This document shows, piece after piece, positions 10,001 through 21,723 of a stretch of 64,000 nucleotides of DNA. How positions within the stretch are numbered: the first letter of the stretch is position 1; every line of letters starts with the position of its first letter. The notes under the pieces are model-generated. The model saw nothing but the letters and a program-made list of their open reading frames with translations. It had not been told where the DNA came from and did no database searches. Position numbers and translations under genes: made by a program. The stretch comes from Biomphalaria glabrata (taxonomy: Eukaryota > Mollusca > Gastropoda > Planorbidae), in NCBI RefSeq assembly GCF_947242115.1, contig NC_074728.1, positions 6,208,425-6,272,424 on the forward strand, read 5' to 3'.

Positions 10001-12955
10001 GACGGTTGGTCGTTATGCTGGCCACAGAAACAGATCACCTTTACATCATCAGACCTATCCTATAGATTTCAAGATCTGAAAGGGGAACTTTAAAACCATT
10101 CAGCAATTGCTTTTTTTTTTTCATTGTTGAATAAGATGATGTACTTCTACTTTAGTTTTCTTGTTTGTTTTCTCAGATTCCAACCTGTATACCCACCTCT
10201 ACGACCACAGGTCTTTCACTTGCCTCGCCATGTTCTACATTATTTGTTGCCAATTTGGGTCAGTTCAGTTCGGAACAGGAACTCAAAGATTTATTTAGCA
10301 GGTCAGTCAAACATGATACGTTTACTTGTCTTTTTAGTAGTCAAGTAGTCACAGTTCATTTAAAACCAGTAATAGAAAGATTATTGATGTATATTATTTT
10401 CTCAAGAAGTTTCATTTCTTTGCTGTCGGTAAGAAATTAGAGGGATACAATTCATTCTTAGCGATTAGAAATATTTCCATGAACTATAGAAAAACCTGGG
10501 GGCTGAGTGGTAAAGTGCTTGACTTGTGAACCTAAGGTTCTGAAGCTCAAATCCTGGTGAAGTCTATGGGATTTTGAATATTGGTATTTTAGGGCATTCT
10601 TTTGTCTACTCTAATGGTAGCCTGATAGACATTGGGGAAGTAAAGGCAGTTGAGCTTTACATCTTCTGCCCCCATAGATTGAATGGTCTGAAGGGGGCAC
10701 TAATACCATTCTCTTTTTTTTTTTTTACTGAAGAAAAACCTCTTCATCCAGTGTCTAAAAGACTCCCAATAACTGCTTTAATTGATTACATTAACAGTGT
10801 TTCCCAAAGTGTGTTCCTCGGAACCCTAGTGTTCCACAAACTACTGAAATAATTAACTAGTATGCTACCAGATCAATCAATCTCTCTAAAACATAAGCAA
10901 AGTGTTCTGCTAAATACTCAGAATGAGAGAAGTGTTACCTTAAGAAAAAAGTTTGGGAAACACTGGACTACAACTTTGAGGAATATTAAGTCCTTGCCTC
11001 TTCCTTCTAAGATCCCACTTGCATTTCAAGGAGCTTTTTATTTCTACTTAGCACCACCACTGCCACAGCTTTTCTTACACCAACAAGAGGGCTTGGAAGC
11101 AAATGTAAATGTACTGGAAGCCCTTTTAATAGTTCTCCAGGTTCACCTACTGATGTAATTTTCTTGATTGCTAACTTTAAGGGTGAAAAAATTAAGTCCA
11201 GAGAGCTGAAATGTTATGTTGTTGGACCACCACTACATGAAACCAACTAATTATAAGTCTAACATAAATATCAAAGTTACACCATATCCTTTCACATACA
11301 AAATGTCCCATCGCATGGATTATTATGATGTTGATGTTATGTGCCTGCAGGTAATAACATATAAGCCAATTAACATAATTTTTTTGTATCCTATCCCAGC
11401 TTTCAGGGGTTTGTTCGACTCAGAATGCACAACAAAGGTGGTTCACCAGTCGCTTTTGTAGAGTTTCAGGTATATAATCTGCCTTGTAATCGTTTATTAT
11501 TTATACAAAGATGTCTATCAACTCTGTCTCAACTCAGATCAAGTTGAAACTTTGCACAATTATTCATTGGCTTAGATAAGACATGAATCAATTTAAAGAA
11601 AAAATTTAACCAATTAGTCAATTACTGGTTATTAATTGTTGTGCTTGATATTGAATAAGGGAAATAACTTGTGCAGAGTTCTTCCCCTTAGATAAGCTTT
11701 CTTTTTTTTTTTTTTAATGATTTTTTAAATATTTTGCTTGTTTTATTAGTCATGAAGCAACCTAATGCAAATTATAGCATCTGATTCACATTCTTTGCTA
11801 ATAGGATCTTTGCAATAAATTTCAGGATGTCAGGCAGGCACAAGAGGCAATGACAAGGCTCCAAGGATTCGTCTTACTTTCATCAGATCGTGGCGGCATC
11901 AGGATTGAGTATGCTAAGAACAAGATGGGGGAAGTTGTAAGTTAAATTGTTGAATCTTTGTCTTGTCATCCTTCCTTGCACAATGTGCAAAAAACTATTT
12001 AAAAATCCTTTCTAAATGTTTGTTTGGTCTGCGATTTAAAAAAATGCAACATTCTTTTAAAGTTGCAGGTGGCAAAATTATTGCATTTTTTTCTTGAAGA
12101 AAAAAGTTGTATTGTAAATCCTATTGCAAACCCAGGTGTGACCCAAATATTTTGTCACATCGGAAGCAGGCTAAGCCATTATTTACCAGGGTATATTTTT
12201 TAATCTTTTTTTTTTGTCACTTGTATTTGTCATCTGCAATAGCTTTTCTTGATTCTTAAATGTATGTTGTCGCTTCAGTCGAGGTTCTCATAAAGACAAT
12301 ATATAACAGAGAAACAATGTTGTATTTGGTAGTATATTAATCTGCAGTACTACTATATAAAACCTGCTGTTTGTAAAAGTCTAACCTTTCAAAGAGCATA
12401 GAACATACTCATAACGAACCAATTTGTAACCTGTAGTAAGATGGACTAAACTGTTAAAAAATCTAAAAGAATACAAATTTGTTTAATTCAGAATCTAAAA
12501 GAATGCAAACTATTAAAGAGGCTAATTTTTAAATTCAGAATCTAAAAGAATGCAAACTATTAAAGAGGCTAATTTATTTAGTTCAGAATCTAAAAGAATG
12601 CAAACTATTAAAGGGCTAATTTTTTTAATTCAGAATCTAAAAGAATGCAAACTATAAGGCTAATTTTGATAGTTCAAAAAGAAAAAGCAGTTTTAGAAGA
12701 TATTCAGATGTGAAAATATGCTGGTCACAACTGGGCTTGCGTAGTCATGTGATACATGTCACTCATCCTTAATCTTCTGAATCAAATACATTGCCAGTAT
12801 TATTATTAAAACCATATAGATTAAAATTGTATTTAGTGACATACATTATTTTCATCTCTCTCTCTCTTTTCCAGTACTTTCTGCCACCCCAGTTTCCAGG
12901 AGGTAAAGAAATTCCTATAGTGCAGTCCCCTGTTTCTATGGCAGCAGTCTTCTAG
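1044..12955 (+). CDS. RNA-binding protein of the MEC-8/RBPMS/couch potato family, 3' part (second RRM and C-terminus)
   Basis: Seven exons join in frame: 1044-1148, 5206-5253, 8757-8804, 10177-10301, 11400-11469, 11826-11936 and 12875-12955, the last ending in TAG at 12953-12955. All introns seen are GT-AG. The first exons encode a Pro/Ala/Thr/Ser-rich linker. The later ones encode an RRM: RNP2-like LFVANL (about 10250), then the beta2-beta3 stretch RLRMHNKGGSPVAFVEFQ with RNP1-like VAFVEF, then an RGGIRIEYAKNKMGE end. That second RRM with this ending is, from knowledge of the family, the mark of MEC-8-like proteins rather than single-RRM vertebrate RBPMS. Such proteins bind short CAC-containing RNA motifs as nuclear splicing regulators. 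The C-terminal tail after the RRM is only about 27 residues and ends in SMAAVF. The N-terminal RRM and the start codon are outside the window. The symbol is left empty because the orthologue name in molluscs is not settled. Confidence 0.88.
1877..2136 (-). mobile_element. tRNA-derived SINE (family A), copy 1
   Basis: Read on the minus strand it starts with a tRNA-like head: an A-box region complementary to 2110-2135 and a B box GGGTTCGAATCCCGG complementary to 2071-2085. A conserved body ends in the complement of CCCCTTTCAGACC. It matches seven other copies in the window and is the best-preserved tRNA head among them. Confidence 0.85.
3890..4015 (+). repeat. Dispersed repeat (family C), copy
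   Basis: CGTCCTACGCGTTTTCC, CATGCTAATCAATTTGGCC and TTCTGCCAAGTCTTTGGTTT are followed by CTGATTCGGGCAACCCATC. The same series of motifs recurs at 62585-62700 and 63895-64000. Confidence 0.7.
5206..5253 (+). CDS. 48-nt symmetric exon of the RNA-binding protein gene (probable cassette)
   Basis: The exon follows the acceptor TTTTTTTAG and precedes the donor GTAAGTA. It is exactly 16 codons, phase 0 at both ends, and reads PTLTYSWHHPCMTSSP. It lies in a large intron, so it can be skipped without shifting the frame. Confidence 0.7.
6240..6313 (+). repeat. 18-bp tandem repeat, four copies
   Basis: The unit CACAGTACTGTTATGTCR is repeated four times head to tail with one variable base. It lies in an intron of the RNA-binding protein gene. 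Confidence 0.85.
6808..7052 (+). pseudogene. Decayed hAT-type (ZMYM/DUF4371-like) transposase fragment
   Basis: One frame gives NAKAHNQYLGYRSQYELI. After a shift in reading frame the downstream bases give DCTLDVSHKEQISFTERFV, followed by a stretch ending GEHFDIFRVH. The motif D-T-x-D-x-S-x-K-E-Q is typical of the catalytic start of hAT-like transposases related to ZMYM1. The piece is short, frameshifted and has no recognisable ends, so it is a dead remnant in an intron. Confidence 0.6.
8757..8804 (+). CDS. Second 48-nt symmetric exon of the RNA-binding protein gene
   Basis: It follows the acceptor CTTCAACAG and precedes the donor GTTAGT, is phase 0 at both ends, and reads VMYCSPTSSPENAALT. 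It has the same length as the previous exon and similar Pro/Ser/Thr-rich character. Both lie in the linker before the second RRM. Confidence 0.7.
8945..9012 (+). repeat. Dispersed repeat (family C), 5' piece
   Basis: TATCTTATCTTATATAATACAG followed by ACGTTACTT and AAAAAAGAAGAC is the start seen in the copies at 62550 and 63865. Confidence 0.6.
9846..10092 (+). mobile_element. tRNA-derived SINE (family A), copy 2
   Basis: The head GGCTGAGTGAAAAATACTTGGC is followed by the B box GGGTTCGAATCTC. The body contains AAAGTAAAGACGGTTGGTCG and the 3' part ends in ATAGATTTCAAGATCTGAAAG. It lies about 90 bp upstream of the RRM exon at 10177. Confidence 0.85.
10499..10705 (+). mobile_element. tRNA-derived SINE (family A), copy 3, diverged
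   Basis: The head GGCTGAGTGGTAAAGTGCTTG, a decayed B box and the family 3' region ATAGATTGAATGGTCTGAAGG are present. It is more diverged than copies 1 and 2 and sits in the intron between the two RRM exons. Confidence 0.75.
10795..10965 (+). mobile_element. Short MITE-like repeat with CAGTGTTTCCCAAA / TTTGGGAAACACTG ends
   Basis: The 171-bp repeat has nearly perfect 14-bp terminal inverted repeats. Related copies are at 18158-18325 (inverted) and 62799-63009. The CAGTG-type termini suggest a non-autonomous hAT element. The 8-bp flanks do not match clearly, so the copy is old. Confidence 0.65.
11049..11230 (+). other. Possible decayed or alternative RRM exon (weak)
   Basis: In one frame this stretch reads through STTTATAFLTPTRG and then FLIANFKGEKIKSRELK. 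This loosely parallels STTTG ... LFVANLGQFSSEQELK of the exon at 10177. A possible acceptor CTACTTAG precedes it, but no donor of the matching phase is obvious. The likeness may be chance. Confidence 0.2.
11525..11700 (+). repeat. Dispersed repeat shared with 44255-44375
   Basis: The stretch carrying TTGCACAATTATTCATTGGC, GACATGAATCAAT and AACCAATTAGTCAATTACTGG recurs with small changes at about 44255-44375. The family is unknown to me. It lies in an intron between RRM exons. Confidence 0.65.
12461..12670 (+). repeat. Tandem repeat of about 48 bp, five copies, in the last intron
   Basis: Each unit begins ATCTAAAAGAATGCAAACTA and ends near TTTAATTCAGA, with small length changes between units. 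It lies 200 bp upstream of the last coding exon of the RNA-binding protein gene. Confidence 0.85.
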
Positions 12956-14567
12956 CCTTCGATGAGAAAAATGCACGAATACCCCCAACAGCTCTTGTAG
13001 AAATCAGATGAACATTTCTTGACATCATTCTGTGCTGTTTGATATACCAACGACTTTATATGTAATATCATCGATGTTTGTAGATATACTATGTTCTAAT
13101 ATGACGGTTATCTTTCTTCTTGCAACCGGCTGGGCTGGTTATGTTTATTTTTGTTTTCTTTTCTTACAAATTTATGAAGACATGGTTTATTATTTTTAAA
13201 TATTGTTGCGATACTTTTTATGCCTTTTATCAATGAAAAAAAAAAAAAGGTTGCATAGAACTGTTTTTTTTTTTGTTTTTTGTTTTTATTTTTTAAAAAG
13301 CTAATTTTAGTTCTCCAAAAAAGTGTTTCCCAACTCCTTACACTTTAAAGTATGCATTTTTTTTTACTAGCAAAACTATTAACATTTTAATTAAGAACAA
13401 TATAGTTATTGCTATTTGGGTAGGAAGGGCGTCTCTCCCCTATATTTAGAAAACGTGGACATAATCATGATACAATGTGAGGTAAGGGAAGGATAATTAA
13501 CCCTAAACCTCTGAAGTCAATATTCAAGATATTCTGTTGTAGCATTATTTAATGAAAATCAAAGATGTCAAGCATTTTGCATCCATTTCTTTTATATTTT
13601 CATTTCTATTTTTTTTTTTTTTTTTTACAAATTTAGATGCAATTGTTTCAATAAAATGTTTGTGTATTGCATAATATTAAATTTTATAAGCTGCATGATT
13701 TTTTTTGTTAGGTTATATGTATTATATATTTTTTAACTATACATTTCAATATTTATTGGAATAATAAAGATATAAATTATGTAATAATTTTAATAATATA
13801 TATTTATATATATATATGAAATATGTAGATCGCTATACAATTATTTTTTTTTAGCTTTTTTTTCCTCTACTTGTGTTTGATTCTGTTCATAAACTTGCAA
13901 ATCTTTTTGTTTTGTTTTTATTTTAAAAACTGGAAATTATTGATGTATGACAAGAGTATATGTAGCCTCCTTGTTGCAAATAATGGCAATAATTACAAAC
14001 AAATGCTTCCCGTTGTTTAGGCTTAGTGTTAAACAAATCAAGCAGCTATTGACAAAAAAAATAAAGTTTAATGGTGTAAAGATATTTCAACAAAACCAAT
14101 AATAATAATAAAAAAAGGTTATTTTAATGTGTAGGTATTAGAAATCAAAATATCTGGGGTTTTCTTTTGTTTTGTTTTTTTAAATTTTAAATTGTAACTC
14201 ACTAGGGAAAACAAAAACAACTTGGGAGATTATTTTACTTCTATTTTTGTCAGAAATTCAAATATTTAAGTTTGCATACGTAACATTTTTAGATACTAGC
14301 TCAGTGTAAACTTGCATATATTTTACATTCAATTAGTTAACAAATAATACATTGAATTGTTTGTGAGGGGAAGATTAATATGGAAGGGATGTGACCATGT
14401 GTTTATTTAAGAACTGAAAATCTAAAAATAAGTATTTTGACTCTATGAGCTGTAAATCTGAATACCTCAAGCTATAGACTCTGACACAAGACTTTGTATT
14501 CTAAGATCATAAGTTTCATCAATTTTATTTTTTTATTTTTCTGTAAGAAATAGTAAAAAAAAACAAC

Positions 14568-14768
14568 AATTCTACTGATAATTTTAATCTAGCCAAAGAT
14601 TAAAATCTTATTCTACGAAAGAAATGTATTTTTTAAAACTCAATTGATAATTTTAAATAAGCCAAAGTTTTAAATCTTATTTGTGAGAGAAATGTATTTT
14701 AAAGAAATATTTTTAAAAACTCAACGGATAATTTTAAACTAGCCTAAGTTTATAAACTTATTCTCTTT
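14568..14768 (+). repeat. Imperfect tandem repeat, about 70 bp, three copies
   Basis: The segment GATAATTTTAA(T/A)CTAGCC or its variant recurs three times, each time followed by TTAAATCTTATT-like sequence and GAAATGTATTTT in the first two copies. It lies in the possible 3' UTR. Confidence 0.7.
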
Positions 14769-15301
14769 AATTATTGTTTTTGTATACTGAAAGATAAAAA
14801 AAATGATTGTATTTATCTCTTGTATGTGATATTGCCTTGTTGTTTTTTTATTTGGTGTAAGCTTATATTTATATATTGGTGCGTTTGTTACATGAGAATA
14901 TGAATTACACTGTTAAACTAAAAAATTTTGTATTTTGAACATAATTTTAAACTACAAACTGTTTTGATATATTTAGAGTGAGTTTTTTTTTCCTTTTTGT
15001 TTTCAAAGTCTGAATGGCCACCTAAAGTTACCAGCCTCTCAAACTTGAGACAAATGTTTGGGTAGCCCAGTGCTTTAATTACCACCTTACCCCATAAAGT
15101 TGAACTTTGTCCATCAGTCACTTCATTCAATTGACTTTATAAATGAAACACAAAGATTCTTCTTTCCCTTCTACCTGTGACATAAATTCAATGAGTTAGG
15201 AAGGGGATAGGATTTTAACACAACTTGCTTAGTCAACCTTAATGTTTTTTTATATTCAAACAGGCACTAAGGCAGTCCAGAGTGCATATAACACCATACA
15301 G

Positions 15302-15455
15302 GATGGCTGCCTGGTCATGTAGCATGCGCTCTGGATTGTTGTCACAATGGTCCCAGACTCAAACCCTGAATGCTGCCATCCTGCACCATCCTGCACCATC
15401 CCTCAGGTGGTTGATAATCTTCAACTCGGTTGGAAGTTCCTAAACATGTAAAACA
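15302..15455 (+). mobile_element. SINE-like repeat (family B), copy 1
   Basis: The head GGCTGCCTGGTCATGTAGCA, CGCTCTGGATTGT, a decayed B box (CTCAAACCCTG) and the end CCTAAACATGTAAAAC are seen. A close relative is at 31630-31760 and weaker ones at 16196 and 17790. Confidence 0.7.
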
Positions 15456-16195
15456 AATACACACTTCAGTTGAAGATGGCAGTGAAAGACAAAATGTGAT
15501 AATCATAAAATATAATGAAGTTCTGGAAATTGTATTTGTTAACCCTTACTCTTATTCTTGTTTCAGCATTTGTCAGTAGAGAATGAATGTTAACTCCACT
15601 TATTGAGGCTTATATCAAGATAAAAACTCTTTATCAAAATTTATACAAATACTTTTTAAGCTCCATGATCACATGTAAATACGAGTTTGATTTATGTTTT
15701 AGCTGATAATAACTATATTACTTTTATAACATTTGTCAGATTTGTACTCCAGTTTTATATTTGGATTCAAAGCAATTGGTTAACTTTTATTTTCAACTTC
15801 AATACAAATCCATAATATTTAATTTACTTTGTAAAAGGCTCTCTTGTATTTTCAATATTTCATTTGCAATTTTTTAATTATTTTTTTTTGTGTTAAGATC
15901 AATGTCATGGCAATGTGTGCAATAAGATGTAGCTGAGAACACAATGAGTAAGAGCAATATTAAAGTGTTTCTAAAAGAAACACTCATTGATATTTCAGTT
16001 TCAAGCATTATTGAGCATTGTTAGTGTATGAAGGGCACTAGCGTTTTTAAAATTGCTCTTTCTCTACCTGTTTTTCTTTCGTAACTCTTTCTCCCATAAT
16101 GCATTTGTATTTTTCTTCTCTGTTGATTTTTTTTAATAATTTACCTGACTTAAACCTTAAGAAATCACATGTTTTCAGTTACAAATTTGGTATGC

Positions 16196-16330
16196 TTTGT
16201 GGACTGTCTTTTCAATTGTCCTGAGTTCAAATTCTTCCTACCACCATCCCCAGCCACCTTGCAGGAGGTTTGGGCTAGGATGTAATAACCTTCATTGACT
16301 TCTGAAGGAACATCCGAATCGTATAAATTA
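16196..16330 (+). mobile_element. SINE-like repeat (family B), diverged copy
   Basis: It shares TGTGGACTGTC, GAGTTCAAATTC, TTGCAGGAGGTTTGGGCTAG and CTGAAGGAACATCCGAA with family B copies. Confidence 0.6.
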
Positions 16331-17458
16331 AATCAGTTTATCACTAAGGCTAGGCTATGAAAAATTTAACTTGAAAAAGTGGGGGTAGTTAAAAATGCTA
16401 TTTCCACAGAGAAGCATTTTTACTTATTTAGATTGAAACAAAATATTTTTGAAGTTGTTTATAGTATTTGCTCATGGCTTAAATTAAGAATGGAAATCCC
16501 ATTTTTGTTTTGTTTGTGTAAACAGAAATCCAGAATTTTTTAGCTTTTCTAAACAAATTTTTATTTACCCAAGACAAAACTTTTCAAGTACATACAATGA
16601 AATCTCAGAAAATATTCTTCTTCTTCTAGCCAGATTTTTGCTGCTGAGCTGTAAGCTCTTTTGCAGACTGCCAAAGAAAAATAGAAGTAGGCCTACATAC
16701 AGTGAAATCTCAGAACATTTAAGATGATATATCCTTATATTTTCCAGCACATATGCTTTCAGGCCTTATCATACTTTACAATCTAGAAAATCTTGTTTAA
16801 ATACACTTTTTGTAATTTTTTTTCAGATTATCATTAAGTGCTGTTAATGTATTTTAATTTTGTTCAAAGTGTGCCTCAAATTTGCAAAGATTCTTCTTTG
16901 AATTCTCTACAATTTTCATCTCAGTTTTAGTGATAACTTCTTTTTGCAGTTTTCTTTATCAAGTTAGGTTTAATTCTAAATAAATATTTGCTTGAGAACC
17001 AAAATACTAACAGAACTGAGGTTGACTGCATTGTTTTGTTTTTTTTCACTTCATATTTTTTTGTCGTGTATCAATAAAAGAAAATTATTACAATTATTAA
17101 CCCTTTGGACCCTCAGTTCCCTGCCTTTAATTCCCTATTCCCATGAGCTCCACTGGACTGTCAGTCTAAGGTAAGGTGTGTCGAACCGGGCTGAAATGGC
17201 ATGGCTTTTTTTTTACATATGGACTGATAGGCCTATATCTGGCAAACAGGCTCAAAGTGTTAAAAATATTTATTTTTTAAAAATGTATTCAATATGCTAT
17301 TAATGCAGGTTATGGTTGCTAAAGAATTCAAGTGTGACTTTAAATCCAGTAAAAGCTATTTGAACTTTAAGAAATCTAGTCTTAATGATTTTCACGTCAT
17401 GCTTAAACATAATTTACTGCCTAGGAAAGATGGTTCTTGGGATTGGGGGGGGGGGGGG

Positions 17459-17710
17459 GGTGTGGTGGCTGAGTGGTTAAGCGTTTGGCTTTCAAACCTG
17501 GGGTCCTGGGTTCAAAACTCAGAGAAGACTGGGATTTGGATGGTCTTTGAGTCCACCCATCTCTAAGGGTACCTGACTCTAGTTGGAGAAAGTAAAGGCG
17601 GTTGGTCGTTTTGCTGTGCCACGATGCCCTCCTGTTCGTTAGCCAAAGAAAAGATGACTTTAATATATCATCTGCCCTATAGATTGCAAAGTCTGAAAGA
17701 GGAACTTTAT
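17459..17710 (+). mobile_element. tRNA-derived SINE (family A), copy 4
   Basis: It begins after a run of G with the head GTGGCTGAGTGGTTAAGCG and a B box GGGTTCAAAACTC, then the family body GTAAAGGCGGTTGGTCGTT and the 3' end CCTATAGATTGCAAAGTCTG. Confidence 0.85.
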
Positions 17711-17789
17711 TAAGATGGTTATTATGTTAGGATGTTCGGTCAAATTTCCCATCCAATGTCCATCTGGACATGTGGTAGCCTATATGCAC

Positions 17790-17880
17790 TTTTGACTGCC
17801 ATCATGATGGTCCAGAGCTCAAAGTCCATCTCCTGGTGTCCAGTAGTAGGATTAGAATGTCCAAAACATATAAACAAATA
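17790..17880 (+). mobile_element. SINE-like repeat (family B), partial copy
   Basis: ATGATGGTCCAGAGCTCAAAG followed by a CCAAAACATATAAAC-type end resembles the 3' half of family B. Confidence 0.45.
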
Positions 17881-18157
17881 AAATGAAAGTCCTAACTCAA
17901 GTAGCAGCTAATCTAACAATGCTAGCCAATAAGATGGACCTAACCTTTAGGTATGTGAAGCCATTATACACATTTTTTCCAAATATTTTAATTTCAAGAG
18001 GAAAGAAATAGGAATGAAAATGTTCAAAATGTAATGTAAGCAACTGAAACGCTATAGGCTTATAGATCTATATATTGAGTTATTTTCATGTACTTCAATG
18101 GTACTGTTTTTATGCCATACTTACACAATCTCAGTTTTCCCCAATCTTTTTCCTTGA

Positions 18158-18325
18158 CAGAACACTTCGCACATTCTGAGTATTTAACTGAACATTTTCC
18201 CTTATTTTTCACATAGAGATTAATTCACAAGGAGGCATACTAGCTATTTATTCCAGTAGTTGGTGTTACACCTAATAAGGCCTCGCAGAAAACAATAGTT
18301 TCGTGGAACACAGTTTGGGAAACAC
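18158..18325 (-). mobile_element. MITE-like repeat, inverted relative of the copy at 10795
   Basis: The complement reads AAGTGTTTCCCAAACTGTGT, then TACTGGAATAAATAGCTAGT and AAATACTCAGAATGTGCG, matching the repeat at 10795 in order. Only one end is well preserved. Confidence 0.6.
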
Positions 18326-21300
18326 TTCCCTATCAGATATGGGATGGTTAGAATGTTATGGTATGGAATTTCCCTTTTCTTCTTATTGCATTGCCAATGG
18401 GGGATGTATCTGTGACTTTGATTTGGTCAAGATTAACTTTCATAACCTTAGTATTAAATCTTTATAACAATGATTTCTGTCATTTGATCAGTCAGTTTTT
18501 AATTCTTTACCGTATTTTGTTTCAGTCTATCTCTACAACTTTAATGGCTTGTTCATTGTGCTTGTATAAATATCATCATTATTTAAATATTATACTACCA
18601 TGAATTTTACTGGTTATTGCCCCTGACTGTTCTAGGTATGATCAAATCCATTTTCATTATCATATTTCAACAGAGACGTTTCAGTTCTCTTGGAAGCCCA
18701 CTTCGAATCGTGTGCAATTTTAATTCGGAACATTATACAATAATTATTATAAGTATTTATTTGTTCTTTTGTTTAAGCATGTCTCTCTAATGGTAGAAAT
18801 CAGAAGTGCTTGTTTATTCCTTGTACTGTTGATCCCCCGATAGCAAAACTATCATTGTTGAGTACTTGTAAAACTTGTATCATATTTTTTTTGTTCTGTT
18901 CCCTTCATTTAGCAAGATTTTTTTGTTCTTATCTTTTGGCTCCTTTCAGTCTTTTTTCAAAAAAAAAACATGATGTTCTCCTTCAGTTCTCTGCCCTACC
19001 AACAAATTGATTGTGCTTTGTATTTGAATAGGGTCTGAGGTGGACAAAATCTGGGGGCAGTTGTTTGCTTGAATCATGAGAAAAAAAGTTAGCTGTGGAT
19101 TAAATCTTTTTAAATTCCAAATAGTGAGGAAGTGGCATCACAAAATATTTCTTTCTGGGTAAAAAACAAATATCGATAAACAAGCATTGATAAACATTAT
19201 TCCCCCCCCCCCACCACACACACACTGAAGACCATGTTTTTACATTGACCTGCCATAGTCAGAGTTATAGTTTGTTTAAACTTAAGTCTTTTTCTCTACG
19301 GTTTTATTTTGTCTGTTGTCACGTGTTGTCTAAGTGTCAACAAATGGTTTCTCTGAGCAACGACTACTATTACTCTATACAGTAGATATTGTTACTTTAA
19401 CCAATGAAAATTAACTCTCATTTTTTTTAAATCTTTTTTTTTTTATTTTCAAATCCATATCTTTATAACTTTTTTGGGTCCTTTGTTCATTCCCCCCCCC
19501 CCTCATACACACACACCTTTATCATCGAATCTGCATAGTTTTCTTGTACCCTTTATCAACATTCATCGCTTGTTCGTTATTTGTTAATAATTTAATTATT
19601 TTTTACTATTCGTTGCAAATGAAAAGTCTTTGATTGCATATGTGTGTTTGTACTGACAAGTGCATTTTATTGTGATTTATATAATATATGATACCTTATT
19701 GATAAAACTGTCTTTTGATATATTCTCTGCTTAGTCTCTTCTAGATGTGAAGATATATTGGATTAAAAAAAAAAAGTGTTTTTTTTTTACTTTCATATTT
19801 TGTGTATTATTTAGTAACCAGCCATTTTTTTTTAAAAAAGGAAATAATCGTGTGTATGTTTATGCATTTCGTTTTTGTCACTTGAAGGTTTTCATAGTCT
19901 TGTGTTAAAAAGAAATTCTTTTATGCATAATTATTTATGTGTTGAAATGCGATACAGCATAAAAATAAATCCATTTTTTTAATACTGTGTACAGTATGTG
20001 TATGTACATATATATATATAAATACGATATGGAAGTGTTAATCTCTTTGTTTTTTTCTTAACTCTGTTTTTTTTTTTGTAGAGGGAAATTTTATTTATGG
20101 GGAAACGTTTTTATTTTCTTTTATTTATTGATCATTTTTTTAAATCTTGCTTTTCAATCTGTAAAAAAATACATATTAATGAATAATTGTCTAATATTAG
20201 ACAGATAATAAATATATACATAAATATATCTATACCTATACATAAGTTTTTAAGCATATTATCTTTGTATGTTTCTATTCCCTTTTTCTATAGCATATTA
20301 AGATGTATAGCGTTTTTGTATGTGTGTTCTCTCTCTGTCTCTCTCCTTTCTTGGAACTATTGTGATTTCAACATTCCAATTTTCAACATGTTGATGCTTG
20401 CATTGTACTGTGGTTTTCAACAAGTTGATGCTTGTGTTGTTTTATTTCCTCTTTGTAAAATATTCATTATTCAGGAATGATGGGAAGACACAAACATTGA
20501 TTGCCCTTGAGGGGATTTTCTTATGCCAGAAATGTTTTTTTCTTTTGGTAGCTGACAAGCCAGGGCTATCTTTCTTGCCTTAACAATGTCACTTCTGAAG
20601 CTTATAGAAAGGAAAAAGTCTAGAATCTCCAAACTGAATGAGGTATAGATTGAATTAATCATTGGCTGAAGTTACAACCCTTCAGGTTATCTGGACAATA
20701 ATTTGATGTGAAGCACTCTTTTAGAATGACTCTCAGTGAATCTTATCAAACGTTTATATCTAGCAATTAGAACTGAATGTTTAAGAATTTATTTTTGTTT
20801 CTAACAATCCAATCATCAAAATAATTTTTTTTTCTAATTTAATGATGAAATTCCAGTTTATTTATTTTTTTTTAAATAAATGGGAGACAGCCATACGAGT
20901 TCTGTTTATAAATGGGTGACAACCTACCAAAACTATTGCCACTCTACTAAATGGTTAAAAAAACATTTAAATATCATTTATAAATGGGAGACAGCCTAGC
21001 AAATAAAAGTTAGAGTGAAAAGCGATCCAAACATATTGTCAATGAAACAAACAGCACACATGAAGAATTGAGGGTAACACTTAGGTACAGCTTGATAGAA
21101 TGTATTCTAATCACTAAGTGCTTTCTTAACATGACTTTTAAATTAAAAATACAAATTCTGCCCCTTTCAGCTTTGTGGTTTCTCATTTTCATAGCTGTCT
21201 GAAGCTAAATAGCAAGTCTTATAGGTCAATGTATGTAGTTGCAATCTATTTCATTCATCCTCTGATGCTAATGCCATTACTTTCTTGTTATATAACATTT

Positions 21301-21717
21301 GTAGATTTATCTCCCTTTACTTATGTAGAACAAATGTTTTCAATTATTTAATCAAAACAAGAAAAAAAATGTGCAGGTTTCAAATTAAAAAAAAAAAAAA
21401 ATAATAATGATTTTTCTGAAAATTTGGATGTTCTATGACATGCCATGGTGAAACGCTAAAGCAAAAATGAATTACAGATAACCTAGCAATGTTTTTTTTT
21501 AATTTTGTTAGAATAAAGAGCAAAAAATTTTTTTTTGGTCTTACATGTGAAGGTAAATAAGTCATTTCAGAATTTGAATTCTTTGCTATGAAACTGTAAT
21601 CTTATATAAGTATCATTTTTTTTTTTAAATTTATGTGTAATTTGTGTTGTTTTAATTTTTCAATTAATAATTCAATATTGTTTTTATTTGATTGTAGGTA
21701 ATGTTTCTCTTTTCCCC

Positions 21718-21723
21718 AATAAA
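21718..21723 (+). terminator. Poly(A) signal AATAAA, distal, plus strand
   Basis: AATAAA is followed by GT/T-rich sequence (TTGGTC, TCGTTTTTATTTTGTC), as expected downstream of a cleavage site. It is the last such site before base composition switches strand. Confidence 0.45.

Noticed and set aside
10797-10972. An exon of the RNA-binding protein gene within open frames at 10574-11158.
   Set aside because: The frames run through a SINE and a MITE-like repeat and have no family similarity.
12461-12670. A CRISPR-like array.
   Set aside because: The units are directly adjacent with no unique spacers, and the context is a eukaryotic intron.
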